Assembly: GCF_013003965.1 (NCBI RefSeq)
Contig: NZ_CP053069.1
Location: forward strand, 3,255,419 to 3,319,418
DNA from: Usitatibacter rugosus
GTDB lineage: Bacteria > Pseudomonadota > Gammaproteobacteria > Burkholderiales > Usitatibacteraceae
Direction of reading: 5' to 3'
DNA length: 64,000 bases
This document shows, one piece after another, positions 53,849-62,166 of this stretch (position 1 is its first letter; each line of letters starts with the position of its first letter). The position numbers and the translations under genes were made by a program. The notes beneath the pieces were generated by a model. It was not told where the DNA came from and searched no databases. It saw nothing but the letters and a program-made list of their open reading frames with translations.

Positions 53849-54085
53849 CTACCGCGAGAAGAAGGTCAGCACGGCGAGCGGCAGTAGCAGGCACGGCCAG
53901 TACTTCACCGGAAAGTAGAAGGCCGACGCATCCTCGCCGAACGCCCCGTGGAGCAGGAACATCAGCACGCCGGAAACCGCCAGGCCCGCCGATGTGCCGA
54001 TGGGCCCCAGCGCCTTCCCTGCGCCCACGATGATGAGCGCCACCAGCAGCGCCGCCCAGTGCCCGTTGCCTTTCCAGATGAACAT
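53849..54085 (-). CDS. Small membrane protein of unknown function
   Basis: 78 residues with three probable helices (WAALLVALIIVGAGKALG, SAGLAVSGVLMFLLHGAF, YWPCLLLPLAVLTFFSR). No family recognised. First-strand neighbours are RraB-like and zinc-ribbon genes read in the same direction, with 9 bases to the RraB stop. Confidence 0.65.
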   Translation of the reverse strand: MFIWKGNGHWAALLVALIIVGAGKALGPIGTSAGLAVSGVLMFLLHGAFGEDASAFYFPVKYWPCLLLPLAVLTFFSR

Positions 54086-54094
54086 GCTTCCCCT

Positions 54095-54442
54095 TTACTC
54101 CTCGTTGTCTTCGACGGCGCCCACGTCCATCCCGTCGTACGACTCGATGCCGAAGCGATCGGCGATCGCGTAGAAATGCTGGTTGCGCTCATGCAGGGAA
54201 GCCGGCGTGTGCTTCTCCACCTTCTCCACGTGGAGGAAGTACGTCGTCTCGTCGTCCGTCTGGTAGAGCGCGACTTCACGATAACCAGCGCGAACCAACT
54301 CGTCGCGTACCGGAGCCAGCTTCTTCTTGTCCTTGTCTGTGAAGAAGTAGCCCCACAGCAGCTCGTCTTCGACATCGAGCTCCTCGCCCATGCGAGCGAA
54401 GAGATCCTCCAGTTGCGACAGCGTGATCGGCAGGCCCTTCAC
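54095..54442 (-). CDS. RraB-like ribonuclease E inhibitor domain protein
   Basis: 115 residues, near the usual 110-140. LPITLSQLEDLFARMGEELD and the sequence around LVRAGYREVALYQTDDETTYFLHVEKV resemble the RraB/DUF695 ferredoxin-like fold; very acidic like known RraB. RraB binds RNase E and tunes mRNA decay. Family call moderate; could be a wider RraB-domain protein without that function. Confidence 0.7.
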   Translation of the reverse strand: MKGLPITLSQLEDLFARMGEELDVEDELLWGYFFTDKDKKKLAPVRDELVRAGYREVALYQTDDETTYFLHVEKVEKHTPASLHERNQHFYAIADRFGIESYDGMDVGAVEDNEE

Positions 54443-54446
54443 CGAG

Positions 54447-54941
54447 CTAGCTCCGGACCTCGACGATCCCGACGACCTCGCAGCCGAGGACGCGGCCCAA
54501 CTCGTCTTCCTGCTCGGGCGTGAGCGCAGGGTTGTCGCCCGGATCGCGGATCGTCAGCACGAAGCGCGCGAACGCGGCCCCGTCGCCAAGATCCAGGTCG
54601 CCGGCCTTCACCTCGGCGCCGCAGCACGGCATCTCGACGACCTCCGCGACGGGATCGTCGGAATCCTCGAGCTGCACCTCGAAGAGCGTCCACCACGTCT
54701 CCCCGTCGTCGTCTTCGTCGAGGTCCCAGCGCTCGACGCTCTCGCCGCACTCCGGGCACTTGAGCGTCTCCCACCCATCGCGGGCGGTGAACAGCTTGGG
54801 AGTCTCGGAGTCCTCTTCATCGACGCCGTGCTGGCGATCCGGATAGAAGCTCTCCATCAGCTCCGCGGCGGCTTCAACGGCGTCGGGCTCGGGAACGAAG
54901 TTGCGGTCCTTCGGTACGACGAGAATCGAAAACTCGGCCAT
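54447..54941 (-). CDS. Acidic protein with zinc-ribbon cysteines, function unknown
   Basis: 164 residues from ATG 54941 (GGAGGG upstream); the longer frame is not supported. Starts MAEFSILVVPKDRNFVPEPD. CPEC at about residue 75 and a later PCCGAEVK could form a four-cysteine zinc site. Highly acidic. No family known to me. Four bases before the RraB-like start, so same operon. Confidence 0.7.
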   Translation of the reverse strand: MAEFSILVVPKDRNFVPEPDAVEAAAELMESFYPDRQHGVDEEDSETPKLFTARDGWETLKCPECGESVERWDLDEDDDGETWWTLFEVQLEDSDDPVAEVVEMPCCGAEVKAGDLDLGDGAAFARFVLTIRDPGDNPALTPEQEDELGRVLGCEVVGIVEVRS

Positions 54942-54957
54942 GTCTAGCCCTCCACGC

Positions 54958-55833
54958 TCATAGGTCCACCTCGAAGTGTGCGCGTCCGCCCTTCTCTTCC
55001 AGTGACACAAGCATCGCCCGGAGCTTGCCGAGTACCGCAACGACCTTACGCTTCGACGGCAGTCGCTCGGCCGGATTCTCCACGGCCGAAATCAGGGCCT
55101 CGATCACAGGCACGAGCTCACCGGCGGGCACGCTGGCGCTTTCACCCTCCTCGTCGAGCGCGATGAAGCTGGAGAGCGCCTTGTGACCGAGTGACTCGGC
55201 CAGCTTATCGAGCTTCGTCCAGGCCTTGCCGAGCTCGCGCGCATCTTCGTCGTCCAGCTCATTGGCAGGATAGCTGACGAAAAACATGGCTCGGGTCGAG
55301 GTCCGCAGCGTCGCGATGGCCTCTCGCTGCCGCTCGCGCATCTCGGATTCGAAGCTCTTGTCACCCACGGCTGCGATCCACGCCCGTGCGAAGCGCTCTT
55401 CATGCTCTTGGATGACGCGAGCGCCTTCCACCATGTCGGGCGTATGGTCCTTCACCATCAGGCGCTGCGAAACGAGCACGTACGCGAAGGACGTGCGGGC
55501 GTGCATCTTGAGCACGCCTTCGGCATCCGGCTGTCGCAGGTACAGGGTCGCGACGCTCTCATCCTGGCTGGCCTTGTCCGGCATCATCGCGTTGATGGCG
55601 GCCACCCGCGACTTCGAGTAAATCTCTCCGCGGGCATGGCGCTTGGCAACGGCTTCCTGCGTGTGAGTGTCGCGGTGCCGCATGAGGGCGGAGCGCAACT
55701 CGATCAACCGTTCGATCTTGCCCCGCTGAAGCCCGGCAGGTGCCTTCTCGAGCGCGATGGCCAACGCCCGCTCCTCCATGTAATAGCTGAGCGAGACATC
55801 AATGGGCGGTTCGGTATCCGGGCTTGCCGTCAC
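54958..55833 (-). CDS. Hypothetical protein, mostly helical
   Basis: 291 residues from GTG 55833, which overlaps the stop of the GNAT gene. No membrane helix or signal peptide; long amphipathic helices (ERQREAIATLRTSTRAMFFV; ELGKAWTKLDKLAESLGHKA). Third-position G+C looks a little lower than in neighbours, with more Ser/Thr codon variety, so recent acquisition is possible. No known family recognised. Confidence 0.68.
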   Translation of the reverse strand: MTASPDTEPPIDVSLSYYMEERALAIALEKAPAGLQRGKIERLIELRSALMRHRDTHTQEAVAKRHARGEIYSKSRVAAINAMMPDKASQDESVATLYLRQPDAEGVLKMHARTSFAYVLVSQRLMVKDHTPDMVEGARVIQEHEERFARAWIAAVGDKSFESEMRERQREAIATLRTSTRAMFFVSYPANELDDEDARELGKAWTKLDKLAESLGHKALSSFIALDEEGESASVPAGELVPVIEALISAVENPAERLPSKRKVVAVLGKLRAMLVSLEEKGGRAHFEVDL

Positions 55834-56285
55834 GGGTATTTCTCGAGAAGCGGCATTTTACCGTTCGCCATCTCGTACCTCGCCTCCCCGCCCTCGTCAC
55901 GGACATACGTCCAGCCCGCCGCTCGATAGAACCGCTCCGCGCGAGTATTCACGCCGGTCGTGAGCCACAAGCGATCGCATCCCTGGGCGAAGAGCCAGGA
56001 AACCATCACGGCATGGAGGATGCGGCCGTAGCCGCGGCGCTCGTGGTCGGGGTGGACGAAGAGCGCCCAGATGTTGCCGTCGAGGGTGCCGAAGGCGAAG
56101 CCGGTCATGACGCCCTCGGCCTCGATCACCCAGCCCTGGCCGAGCTTCTCGATGACTTCGACGTAGTCGGACTCGCCGACTTTGGAGGTGAGAATGTTCT
56201 CGCGCACCGCGAGGCGGATGCGGTGCATCGCGGGGATGTCCTCCCGCGTGGCGATTCTCAGAACCGGCTGGGCTCCCGTCTTCAC
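55830..56285 (-). CDS. GNAT-family N-acetyltransferase
   Basis: 151 residues. LRIATREDIPAMHRIRLAVR opens the domain and the acetyl-CoA loop is FVHPDHERRGYGRILHAVMV. C-terminal TGVNTRAERFYRAAGWTYV is the typical GNAT end. The only start candidate is GTG 56285, which lies within a REP hairpin (56266-56294); the N-terminal residues MKTGAQPV derive from it. Substrate unknown. Confidence 0.85.
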   Translation of the reverse strand: MKTGAQPVLRIATREDIPAMHRIRLAVRENILTSKVGESDYVEVIEKLGQGWVIEAEGVMTGFAFGTLDGNIWALFVHPDHERRGYGRILHAVMVSWLFAQGCDRLWLTTGVNTRAERFYRAAGWTYVRDEGGEARYEMANGKMPLLEKYP

Positions 56286-56294
56286 GGGAGCGAC
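56266..56294. repeat. Single REP hairpin overlapping the GNAT start
   Basis: GGCTGGGCTCCCGT, CTTC, ACGGGAGCGAC; stem CTCCCGT/ACGGGAG (56273-56290). Same unit and same relation to the gene as at 31748-31776. Confidence 0.75.
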
Positions 56295-56295
56295 T

Positions 56296-56961
56296 TTACG
56301 CGGCCTTCCGGACCTTGGCTGCCTTGGGCGCGGCCGGGAATACCGTCATCGCCTGGTCCACCGTGGACATCAGGGTCTTGCGCGCGGCCCCGTCGCGAGC
56401 CATCTGCGCCATGCCGTTGGTGATGGTGGCGTAGAAGTCGGCGAGCGCCCCGGCATCCGTGCCTTCCGGCACGTCGCCCTCGGTGATGCCCTGCTTGATG
56501 CGCTGGCGCATGTGCTCGCGCGCCTCCGCCCTTTTCTTGGTGAGGACGGCGTTCAGCCCCGGCGACGCGTTGGCCGCGGTGAAGAACGCGACCATCAGCA
56601 TGCAGCCGCGCGGGTGGCCGGCGCCGGAGAGGAGATCGGCCTTGAAGCGCAGGTAGGTCTCGACGGCGGCCCGGGCGGTGGGCTGCTGGGGGCACATCTG
56701 GTCGCTGCGCGAGGAGGCGTACTGCTCGATGGTCGCGAGGAAGAGCTTCTCCTTGTCGCCAAAAGCGGCATAGAGGCTGGGCGGATTGATGCCCATGGCC
56801 TCGGTGAGGTCGCTGATGGAGGCGGCCTCGTAGCCCTTCGTCCAGAAAACCTCCATCGCGGCGTTCAGCGCGGCTTCGCGGTCGAACGAGCGGGGACGGC
56901 CCCGGGCCTTCTTCGGCTGTGTGGCCTCCGAGCCACCGCCGATTGTGCTTGCCTTTTTCAT
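56296..56961 (-). CDS. TetR/AcrR-family transcriptional regulator
   Basis: 221 residues from ATG 56961. N-terminal HTH (GRPRSFDREAALNAAMEVFW, YEAASISDLTEAMGINPPSL, YAAFGDKEKLFLATIEQYAS) and a C-terminal ligand-binding domain (LRFKADLLSGAGHPRGCMLM). Divergent from the efflux operon at 57203, so it is the likely repressor of that operon, releasing it when a pump substrate binds. An upstream extension in the same frame has no support. Confidence 0.93.
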   Translation of the reverse strand: MKKASTIGGGSEATQPKKARGRPRSFDREAALNAAMEVFWTKGYEAASISDLTEAMGINPPSLYAAFGDKEKLFLATIEQYASSRSDQMCPQQPTARAAVETYLRFKADLLSGAGHPRGCMLMVAFFTAANASPGLNAVLTKKRAEAREHMRQRIKQGITEGDVPEGTDAGALADFYATITNGMAQMARDGAARKTLMSTVDQAMTVFPAAPKAAKVRKAA

Positions 56962-56969
56962 AGTGATCG

Positions 56970-56998
56970 ATATTAAATAAGGTTGTCGCGTCTTGCAA
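56970..56998 (-). promoter_or_regulatory. Promoter of the TetR gene
   Basis: On the minus strand TTGCAA (56998-56993), 17-base spacer, TAATAT (56975-56970): a good sigma-70 promoter nine bases upstream of the start codon. The initiation point would fall at or within the start, so the transcript would be leaderless or nearly so. Confidence 0.55.
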
Positions 56999-57105
56999 GA
57001 CCTTACCGCAATCGGGGTTTTGCAGGTGAAACCGAATTGCGGCACCGGATCCGGCCCTCCTTTAAACCCCGTCCATCCCATCTCGGGCGTGTTCTGTCCT
57101 ATTTC

Positions 57106-57178
57106 CATAGCTATCGCTAAATAAATCCTTGACAGTGGTGTCTTGAACCGTTCAGAATCCGTTCAATTGTGTAACGGA
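57106..57178 (+). promoter_or_regulatory. Promoter/operator region of the RND efflux operon
   Basis: TTGACA at 57129-57134 with a weak -10 (CAGAAT, 57153-57158). Directly after it TCCGTT-N9-AACGGA (57158-57178) is a dyad. CATAGCTATCGCTAAATAAA (57106-57125) closely resembles a segment overlapping the tetR promoter at 56959-56980 (CATAGTGATCG then ATATTAAATAA), as expected of two binding sites for one regulator. Confidence 0.45.
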
Positions 57179-57202
57179 CGATACAGAACAGGAGATCAAG
57201 AC

Positions 57203-58381
57203 ATGCCCGCCACCCTCAAGCGCCGCCCCCTCGCGGCAGCCCTCGCCGCCATCGCCGTCACGGCCCTCACCGCCGGCGTCATTCAATACCGCACTCCCCA
57301 CGCCGCCAACGCCGACGGCCCGCCGCCCGCCACGCCGGTCGCTGTCGCCACCGTCGTCCAGGCCGACGTCAACACGTGGGACGAGTACTCCGGCCGCCTC
57401 GAAGCGGTCGAGCGCGTGGATGTCCGCTCGCGTGTCGCCGGCGCCGTCCAGGCCGTCCACTTCCATGAAGGCGCGCTGGTGAAGGCCGGCGACCTATTGA
57501 TCACCATCGACCCCGCCCCCTTCGCCGCGGACATGGACCGAGCCGAGGCGCAGGTCGTCGCGGCCAAGGCCCGCTTCGCCTACGCGAAGAGCGAGCTGGA
57601 GCGCTCCCAGCGCCTCTCCGACGAAAACGCCATTGCCAAGCGCGAGCTGGACGAGCGCGTGAACGCCCGCCAGGAAGCGGAAGCCAACGTGCGGGCCGCC
57701 GAAGCCGCGCTGCAATCCGCTCGCCTCAACCTCGGCTACACCCAGGTCCGCGCCCCGGTTTCCGGTCGCGTCGGCCGGCTCGAAGTGACGGTCGGCAACC
57801 TCGTCCCCGCAGGTCCCAGCGCCCCGGTCCTCACCACGCTCGTCTCGGTGAGCCCGATCTACGCCAGCTTCGACGCGGACGAGCAAGCGGTCCTGCGCGC
57901 GCTGGACGAAATCGGCGGCACCACCGCCCGCGGCAAGCTCGAAACCATCCCCGTGATGATGGGTACCTCGGCCGGAGCCGACGCCACCATCAAAGGACGG
58001 CTGCAGCTCGTGGACAACCAGGTGAACGCGAAGAGCGGCACCGTCCGCGTGCGCGCCATCTTCGACAACGTGGACGGCCGCCTCATCCCCGGCCAGTTCG
58101 CGCAGCTGAAGCTGGGCCGCGCCAAGGCCACGCCCGCGATCCTCATCAACGACCGCGCGGTCGGCACGGACCAGAGCAAGCGCTTCGTGCTGGTGGTGGG
58201 CGACGACAACAAGGCCGCCTACCGCGAGGTGTCGCTCGGCTCGAACGTGGACGGGCTTCGCATCGTCACCGCGGGCCTGAAGCCCAACGAACGCATCGTC
58301 GTGAACGGCCTGCAGCGCGTGCGGCCCGGTGCGACCGTGGCACCCCAACCTGCACAGATGGCCACCGTCGCCAGTCGTTGA
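57203..58381 (+). CDS. RND periplasmic adaptor protein (AcrA/MexE-like)
   Basis: 392 residues. ATG 57203 follows AGGAG by 8 bases. N-terminal anchor or signal (AALAAIAVTALTAGVIQY), lipoyl halves (VDVRSRVAGAVQAVHFHEGA; LNLGYTQVRAPVSGRVGRLE), coiled-coil hairpin between them and C-terminal barrel. No lipobox Cys, so anchored by the uncleaved helix. Joins the permease at 58460 to the OprM-like channel. A REP pair follows its stop. Confidence 0.94.
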   Translation: MPATLKRRPLAAALAAIAVTALTAGVIQYRTPHAANADGPPPATPVAVATVVQADVNTWDEYSGRLEAVERVDVRSRVAGAVQAVHFHEGALVKAGDLLITIDPAPFAADMDRAEAQVVAAKARFAYAKSELERSQRLSDENAIAKRELDERVNARQEAEANVRAAEAALQSARLNLGYTQVRAPVSGRVGRLEVTVGNLVPAGPSAPVLTTLVSVSPIYASFDADEQAVLRALDEIGGTTARGKLETIPVMMGTSAGADATIKGRLQLVDNQVNAKSGTVRVRAIFDNVDGRLIPGQFAQLKLGRAKATPAILINDRAVGTDQSKRFVLVVGDDNKAAYREVSLGSNVDGLRIVTAGLKPNERIVVNGLQRVRPGATVAPQPAQMATVASR

Positions 58382-58439
58382 CTGGATCCCCGCCTTCGCG
58401 GGGATGACGTCGTCACTCCCGCGAAGGCGGGAGTCCAGC
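58382..58439. repeat. REP hairpin pair inside the efflux operon
   Basis: CTGGATCCCCGCCTTCGCGG.. and ACTCCCGCGAAGGCGGGAGT in inverted order, filling the 78 bases between adaptor and permease genes. May stabilise the upstream mRNA segment and adjust adaptor to pump ratio, as known for other REPs. Confidence 0.88.
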
Positions 58440-58459
58440 AATAAAAGGAGTCACAGAAC

Positions 58460-61400
58460 ATGAATTTCTCCAAATTCTTCATCGACCGCCCCATTTTCGC
58501 GGGCGTGCTCTCCACCCTCATCCTGCTGGGCGGCTTCATCGCCATGTGGGTGCTGCCGATCGCGGAGTATCCCGAGGTCGTGCCGCCGTCGGTCGTGGTG
58601 CGCGCCAACTATCCGGGCGCCAACCCGAAGGTGATCGCCGAGACGGTGGCCACCCCGCTCGAGGAATCGATCAACGGCGTCGAGAACATGCTCTACATGG
58701 GCAGCCAGGCCACGAGTGACGGTCGCCTCACGCTCACCGTCACCTTCAAGCTCGGCACGGATCCGGACAAGGCGCAGCAGCTCGTGCAGAACCGCATCTC
58801 GCAGGCCGAGCCCCGGCTGCCGGAAGAAGTGCGGCGCCTCGGCGTCACCACCGCCAAGGGCGCGACCGACCTCACGATGGTCGTCCACCTGACCTCGCCC
58901 AACGAGCGGTACGACATGACGTACCTGCGCAACTACGCGGTCCTCAACGTGAAGGACCGCATCGCGCGCATCGACGGCGTGGGCCAGGTGCAGCTCTTCG
59001 GCTCGGGCGACTACTCGATGCGCGTGTGGCTGGACCCGCGAAAGACCGCCGAACGCGGGCTTTCGGCCGGCGATGTCGTGCGCGCCATCCGCGAGCAGAA
59101 CGTGCAAGCCGCGGCCGGCGTGATCGGCGCCTCGCCCAGCGGCACGGGTGTCGACGTGCAGCTCAACATCAATGCCCTCGGCCGCCTGCAGAGCGAGGAA
59201 GAGTTCGGCGACATCGTGGTGAAGACCGACGCCGGCGGCGCCGTCACGCGACTTCGCGACATCGCCCGCCTCGAGCTCGGCGCGTCCGAGTACGCGCTGC
59301 GCTCGCTGCTGAACAACAAGCCCGCGGTCGCCATCCCGGTCTTCGCGGCGCCCAACTCCAACGCGATCCAGATCTCCGACAACGTCCGAGCCACGATGGC
59401 CGACATCAAGAAGGCCATGCCCGAAGGCGTGGACTACTCGATCGTCTACGACCCGACGCAGTTCGTGCGCGCTTCGATCAAGGCGGTGGTGAAGACGCTG
59501 CTGGAAGCGATCCTGCTCGTAGTCCTGGTCGTGATCCTCTTCCTGCAGACGTGGAGAGCCTCCATCATCCCGCTGCTCGCCGTGCCGGTGTCGGTGATCG
59601 GCACGTTCGCGGTGCTGCACCTCTTCGGCTTCTCGATCAACGCGCTGTCGCTCTTCGGCCTGGTGCTGGCGATCGGCATCGTGGTGGACGACGCGATCGT
59701 CGTAGTGGAAAACGTCGAGCGCAACATCGAAGCCGGCCTCTCGCCGCGCGATGCCACCTATCGAGCCATGAAGGAAGTGACCGGGCCGATCATCGCGATC
59801 GCCCTCGTGCTCGTGGCGGTGTTCGTGCCGATGGCCTTCATCAGCGGACTCTCGGGCCAGTTCTACAAGCAGTTCGCGCTCACCATCGCCATCTCCACGG
59901 TGATCTCGGCGGTGAACTCGCTCACGCTCTCGCCCGCGCTCTCCGCGCTGCTGCTGCGCGGCCACGACGCGCCGAAGGATCCGCTCTCCCGCTTCATGGA
60001 GCGCTACCTCGGCTGGCTCTTCCGCGGCTTCAACAAGGTGTTCAAGCGCGGCTCGACGGCCTACTCCGGTGGCCTCACGAAGACGCTCGGCCGCAAGACC
60101 GTGATGCTCGCCGTTTATGGCGTCATCGTCGTCGCCACGGCCGGCCTCTTCAAGGCGGTGCCGGACGGGTTCGTGCCGAGCCAGGACAAGCAATACCTGA
60201 TCGGCTTCGCGCAACTTCCGGACGGCGCCTCGCTCGACCGCACCGAGGACGTGATCCGCAAGATGGGCGACATCATGCTGAAGCAGCCGGGTGTCGAGAA
60301 CGCGGTCGCCTTCCCCGGTCTCTCGATCAACGGCTTCACCAACAGCTCCAACTCCGGGATCGTCTTCGCGGCGCTGAAGCCCTTCGACGAGCGCAAGTCC
60401 GCGGAGCTTTCGGGCAACGCGATCGCCGGGGCGCTCAACCAGAAGTTCGCCGCCATCCCGGAAGCCTTCATCGCCATCTTCCCGCCGCCGCCGGTCCAGG
60501 GGCTCGGGACCACGGGCGGGTTCAAGCTGCAGATCGAGGACCGCGCGTCGCTCGGTTATGACGAACTCGACAAGGCCACGAAGGCGTTCCTGATGAAGGC
60601 GTGGCAGACGAAGGAGCTGGCCGGCGTGTTCTCGAGCTTCCAGGTGAACTCCCCCCAGCTCTTCGCCGACATCGACCGCACCAAGGCGCGGCAGCTCGGC
60701 GTGCCGTTGACCGAGGTGTTCGACACGATGCAGATCTACCTCGGCAGCCTGTACGTGAACGACTTCAACCGCTTCGGCCGGACGTATTCCGTGCGCGTGC
60801 AGGCCGACGCGCCGTTCCGGGCGCAGGCCGAGGATGTCGGGACTCTCAAGGTCCGCACCAACTCGGGTGAAATGGTGCCGCTGTCGGCGCTGATGAAGGT
60901 GCGGCCCAGCAACGGGCCGGAGCGTGCCATGCGCTACAACGGCTTCCTCGCGGCGGACGTGAGTGGCCGCGCCGCTCCCGGCTATTCGTCGGGCCAGGCC
61001 CAGGACGCGATCGCGCGCATCGCCGCCGAGACGCTGCCCCCGGGCATCAGCTTCGAGTGGACGGAGACCGCGTACCAGGAGGAGCTCGCCGGCAACACGA
61101 TGGTGTGGGTGCTGCCGTTGTCGATCCTGCTCGTGTTCCTCGTGCTCGCGGCCCTGTACGAGAGCCTCACGCTGCCGCTGGCCATCATCCTGATCGTGCC
61201 GGCCGCGATCCTGGGCGCGATGCTCGGCGTCTGGTTCACGCACGGCGACAACAACATCTTCACGCAGATCGGCCTGATGGTGCTGGTGGGGCTCTCGGCG
61301 AAGAACGCGATCCTGATCGTGGAGTTCGCGCGAGAGCTGGAGTTTGCCGGGAAGTCGCCGGTGGCCGCGGCGCTCGAGGCCAGTCGCCTCCGGCTGCGTC

Positions 61401-61651
61401 CGATCCTGATGACGTCTGCCGCGTTCGTGATGGGCGTCGTGCCTCTCGCCTTCGCGACGGGCGCGGGCTCCGAGATGCGCAGGGCGATGGGTACGGCTGT
61501 GTTCTCCGGAATGATCGGCGTCACGATCCTCGGGCTCTTCCTCACACCGCTGTTCTACGTGCTGCTGCGCGCCGCGACGAAGAATCGCCCGCTCAAGCAG
61601 CACGGCGAAGTGCCGCACGACGTGGAAGCGTTCGCCGGCGCCAACGACTAA
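58460..61651 (+). CDS. RND multidrug efflux permease (AcrB/MexF-like)
   Basis: 1063 residues. FSKFFIDRPIFAGVLSTLIL start; helix 4 AIGIVVDDAIVVVENVERN with the proton-relay Asp pair; helix 10 region LVGLSAKNAILIVEFARELE with the relay Lys. MexF-like features include the porter segment AGVIGASPSGTGVDVQLNIN. RBS AAAGGAG at 58443-58449. Proton-coupled export from periplasm and outer membrane leaflet, often of chloramphenicol or quinolone-type compounds in MexF relatives; substrate here unknown. Confidence 0.96.
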   Translation: MNFSKFFIDRPIFAGVLSTLILLGGFIAMWVLPIAEYPEVVPPSVVVRANYPGANPKVIAETVATPLEESINGVENMLYMGSQATSDGRLTLTVTFKLGTDPDKAQQLVQNRISQAEPRLPEEVRRLGVTTAKGATDLTMVVHLTSPNERYDMTYLRNYAVLNVKDRIARIDGVGQVQLFGSGDYSMRVWLDPRKTAERGLSAGDVVRAIREQNVQAAAGVIGASPSGTGVDVQLNINALGRLQSEEEFGDIVVKTDAGGAVTRLRDIARLELGASEYALRSLLNNKPAVAIPVFAAPNSNAIQISDNVRATMADIKKAMPEGVDYSIVYDPTQFVRASIKAVVKTLLEAILLVVLVVILFLQTWRASIIPLLAVPVSVIGTFAVLHLFGFSINALSLFGLVLAIGIVVDDAIVVVENVERNIEAGLSPRDATYRAMKEVTGPIIAIALVLVAVFVPMAFISGLSGQFYKQFALTIAISTVISAVNSLTLSPALSALLLRGHDAPKDPLSRFMERYLGWLFRGFNKVFKRGSTAYSGGLTKTLGRKTVMLAVYGVIVVATAGLFKAVPDGFVPSQDKQYLIGFAQLPDGASLDRTEDVIRKMGDIMLKQPGVENAVAFPGLSINGFTNSSNSGIVFAALKPFDERKSAELSGNAIAGALNQKFAAIPEAFIAIFPPPPVQGLGTTGGFKLQIEDRASLGYDELDKATKAFLMKAWQTKELAGVFSSFQVNSPQLFADIDRTKARQLGVPLTEVFDTMQIYLGSLYVNDFNRFGRTYSVRVQADAPFRAQAEDVGTLKVRTNSGEMVPLSALMKVRPSNGPERAMRYNGFLAADVSGRAAPGYSSGQAQDAIARIAAETLPPGISFEWTETAYQEELAGNTMVWVLPLSILLVFLVLAALYESLTLPLAIILIVPAAILGAMLGVWFTHGDNNIFTQIGLMVLVGLSAKNAILIVEFARELEFAGKSPVAAALEASRLRLRPILMTSAAFVMGVVPLAFATGAGSEMRRAMGTAVFSGMIGVTILGLFLTPLFYVLLRAATKNRPLKQHGEVPHDVEAFAGAND

Positions 61652-61662
61652 GGAGAAACGAC

Positions 61663-62166
61663 ATGCATGCCCTTTCCCGCAAGTTCCGCCGCCCCGTGCC
61701 CGACATCGCCGAGGTCGCCAACGACCGCTACGAGATCGCCGACGCTCTGCACCGCTTCGCCGCGGGGCAGGACCTTCGCGAGCGCGACCTGCTCGCCTCG
61801 GCCTTCACGCTGGACGCCTCGCTCGACTTCACGCAGCCGGCGCGCAAGTTCGGCGTCGAGATGCCGGTGCTGCGCGGCAGCGACCAGATCGTCGTGGCGT
61901 TGAACCGCGCGCTCGCCGACATCGACACCACGCACACGGTCTCCAACACGCGCATCGCCATCGACGAGAACTCCGCGGAGCTCTTCGCGCTCGTCGAGGC
62001 GCAGCACCTGCCGCGCGAAGACCATGCCCGCAACCTGCTGCTGAAGAATTTCTATCGCGCCGCGCTGATCCGCAGCGGCTCGACGTGGAAGATCTGGCAG
62101 CTTCGCATCGAGAACGCCTGGCATCGCGGCGATCCCTCGGTGCTGTTCCATGGAGCCAAGGCATGA
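61663..62166 (+). CDS. SnoaL/NTF2-like protein within the efflux operon
   Basis: 167 residues. RYEIADALHRFAAGQDLRER, LLASAFTLDASLDFTQPARK and WKIWQLRIENAWHRGD are the start and end of a SnoaL_4 (NTF2-like) domain. RBS AAGGAG at 61650-61655. Members bind or isomerise small hydrophobic molecules. Located between pump and channel genes and overlapping the channel ATG; it may modify or sense a pump substrate (inference). Confidence 0.88.
   Translation: MHALSRKFRRPVPDIAEVANDRYEIADALHRFAAGQDLRERDLLASAFTLDASLDFTQPARKFGVEMPVLRGSDQIVVALNRALADIDTTHTVSNTRIAIDENSAELFALVEAQHLPREDHARNLLLKNFYRAALIRSGSTWKIWQLRIENAWHRGDPSVLFHGAKA

Noticed and set aside
58451..61618. 1055-codon frame antisense to the MexF-like permease
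   Set aside because: Same effect; low-complexity HRDDR-type composition and no family features.
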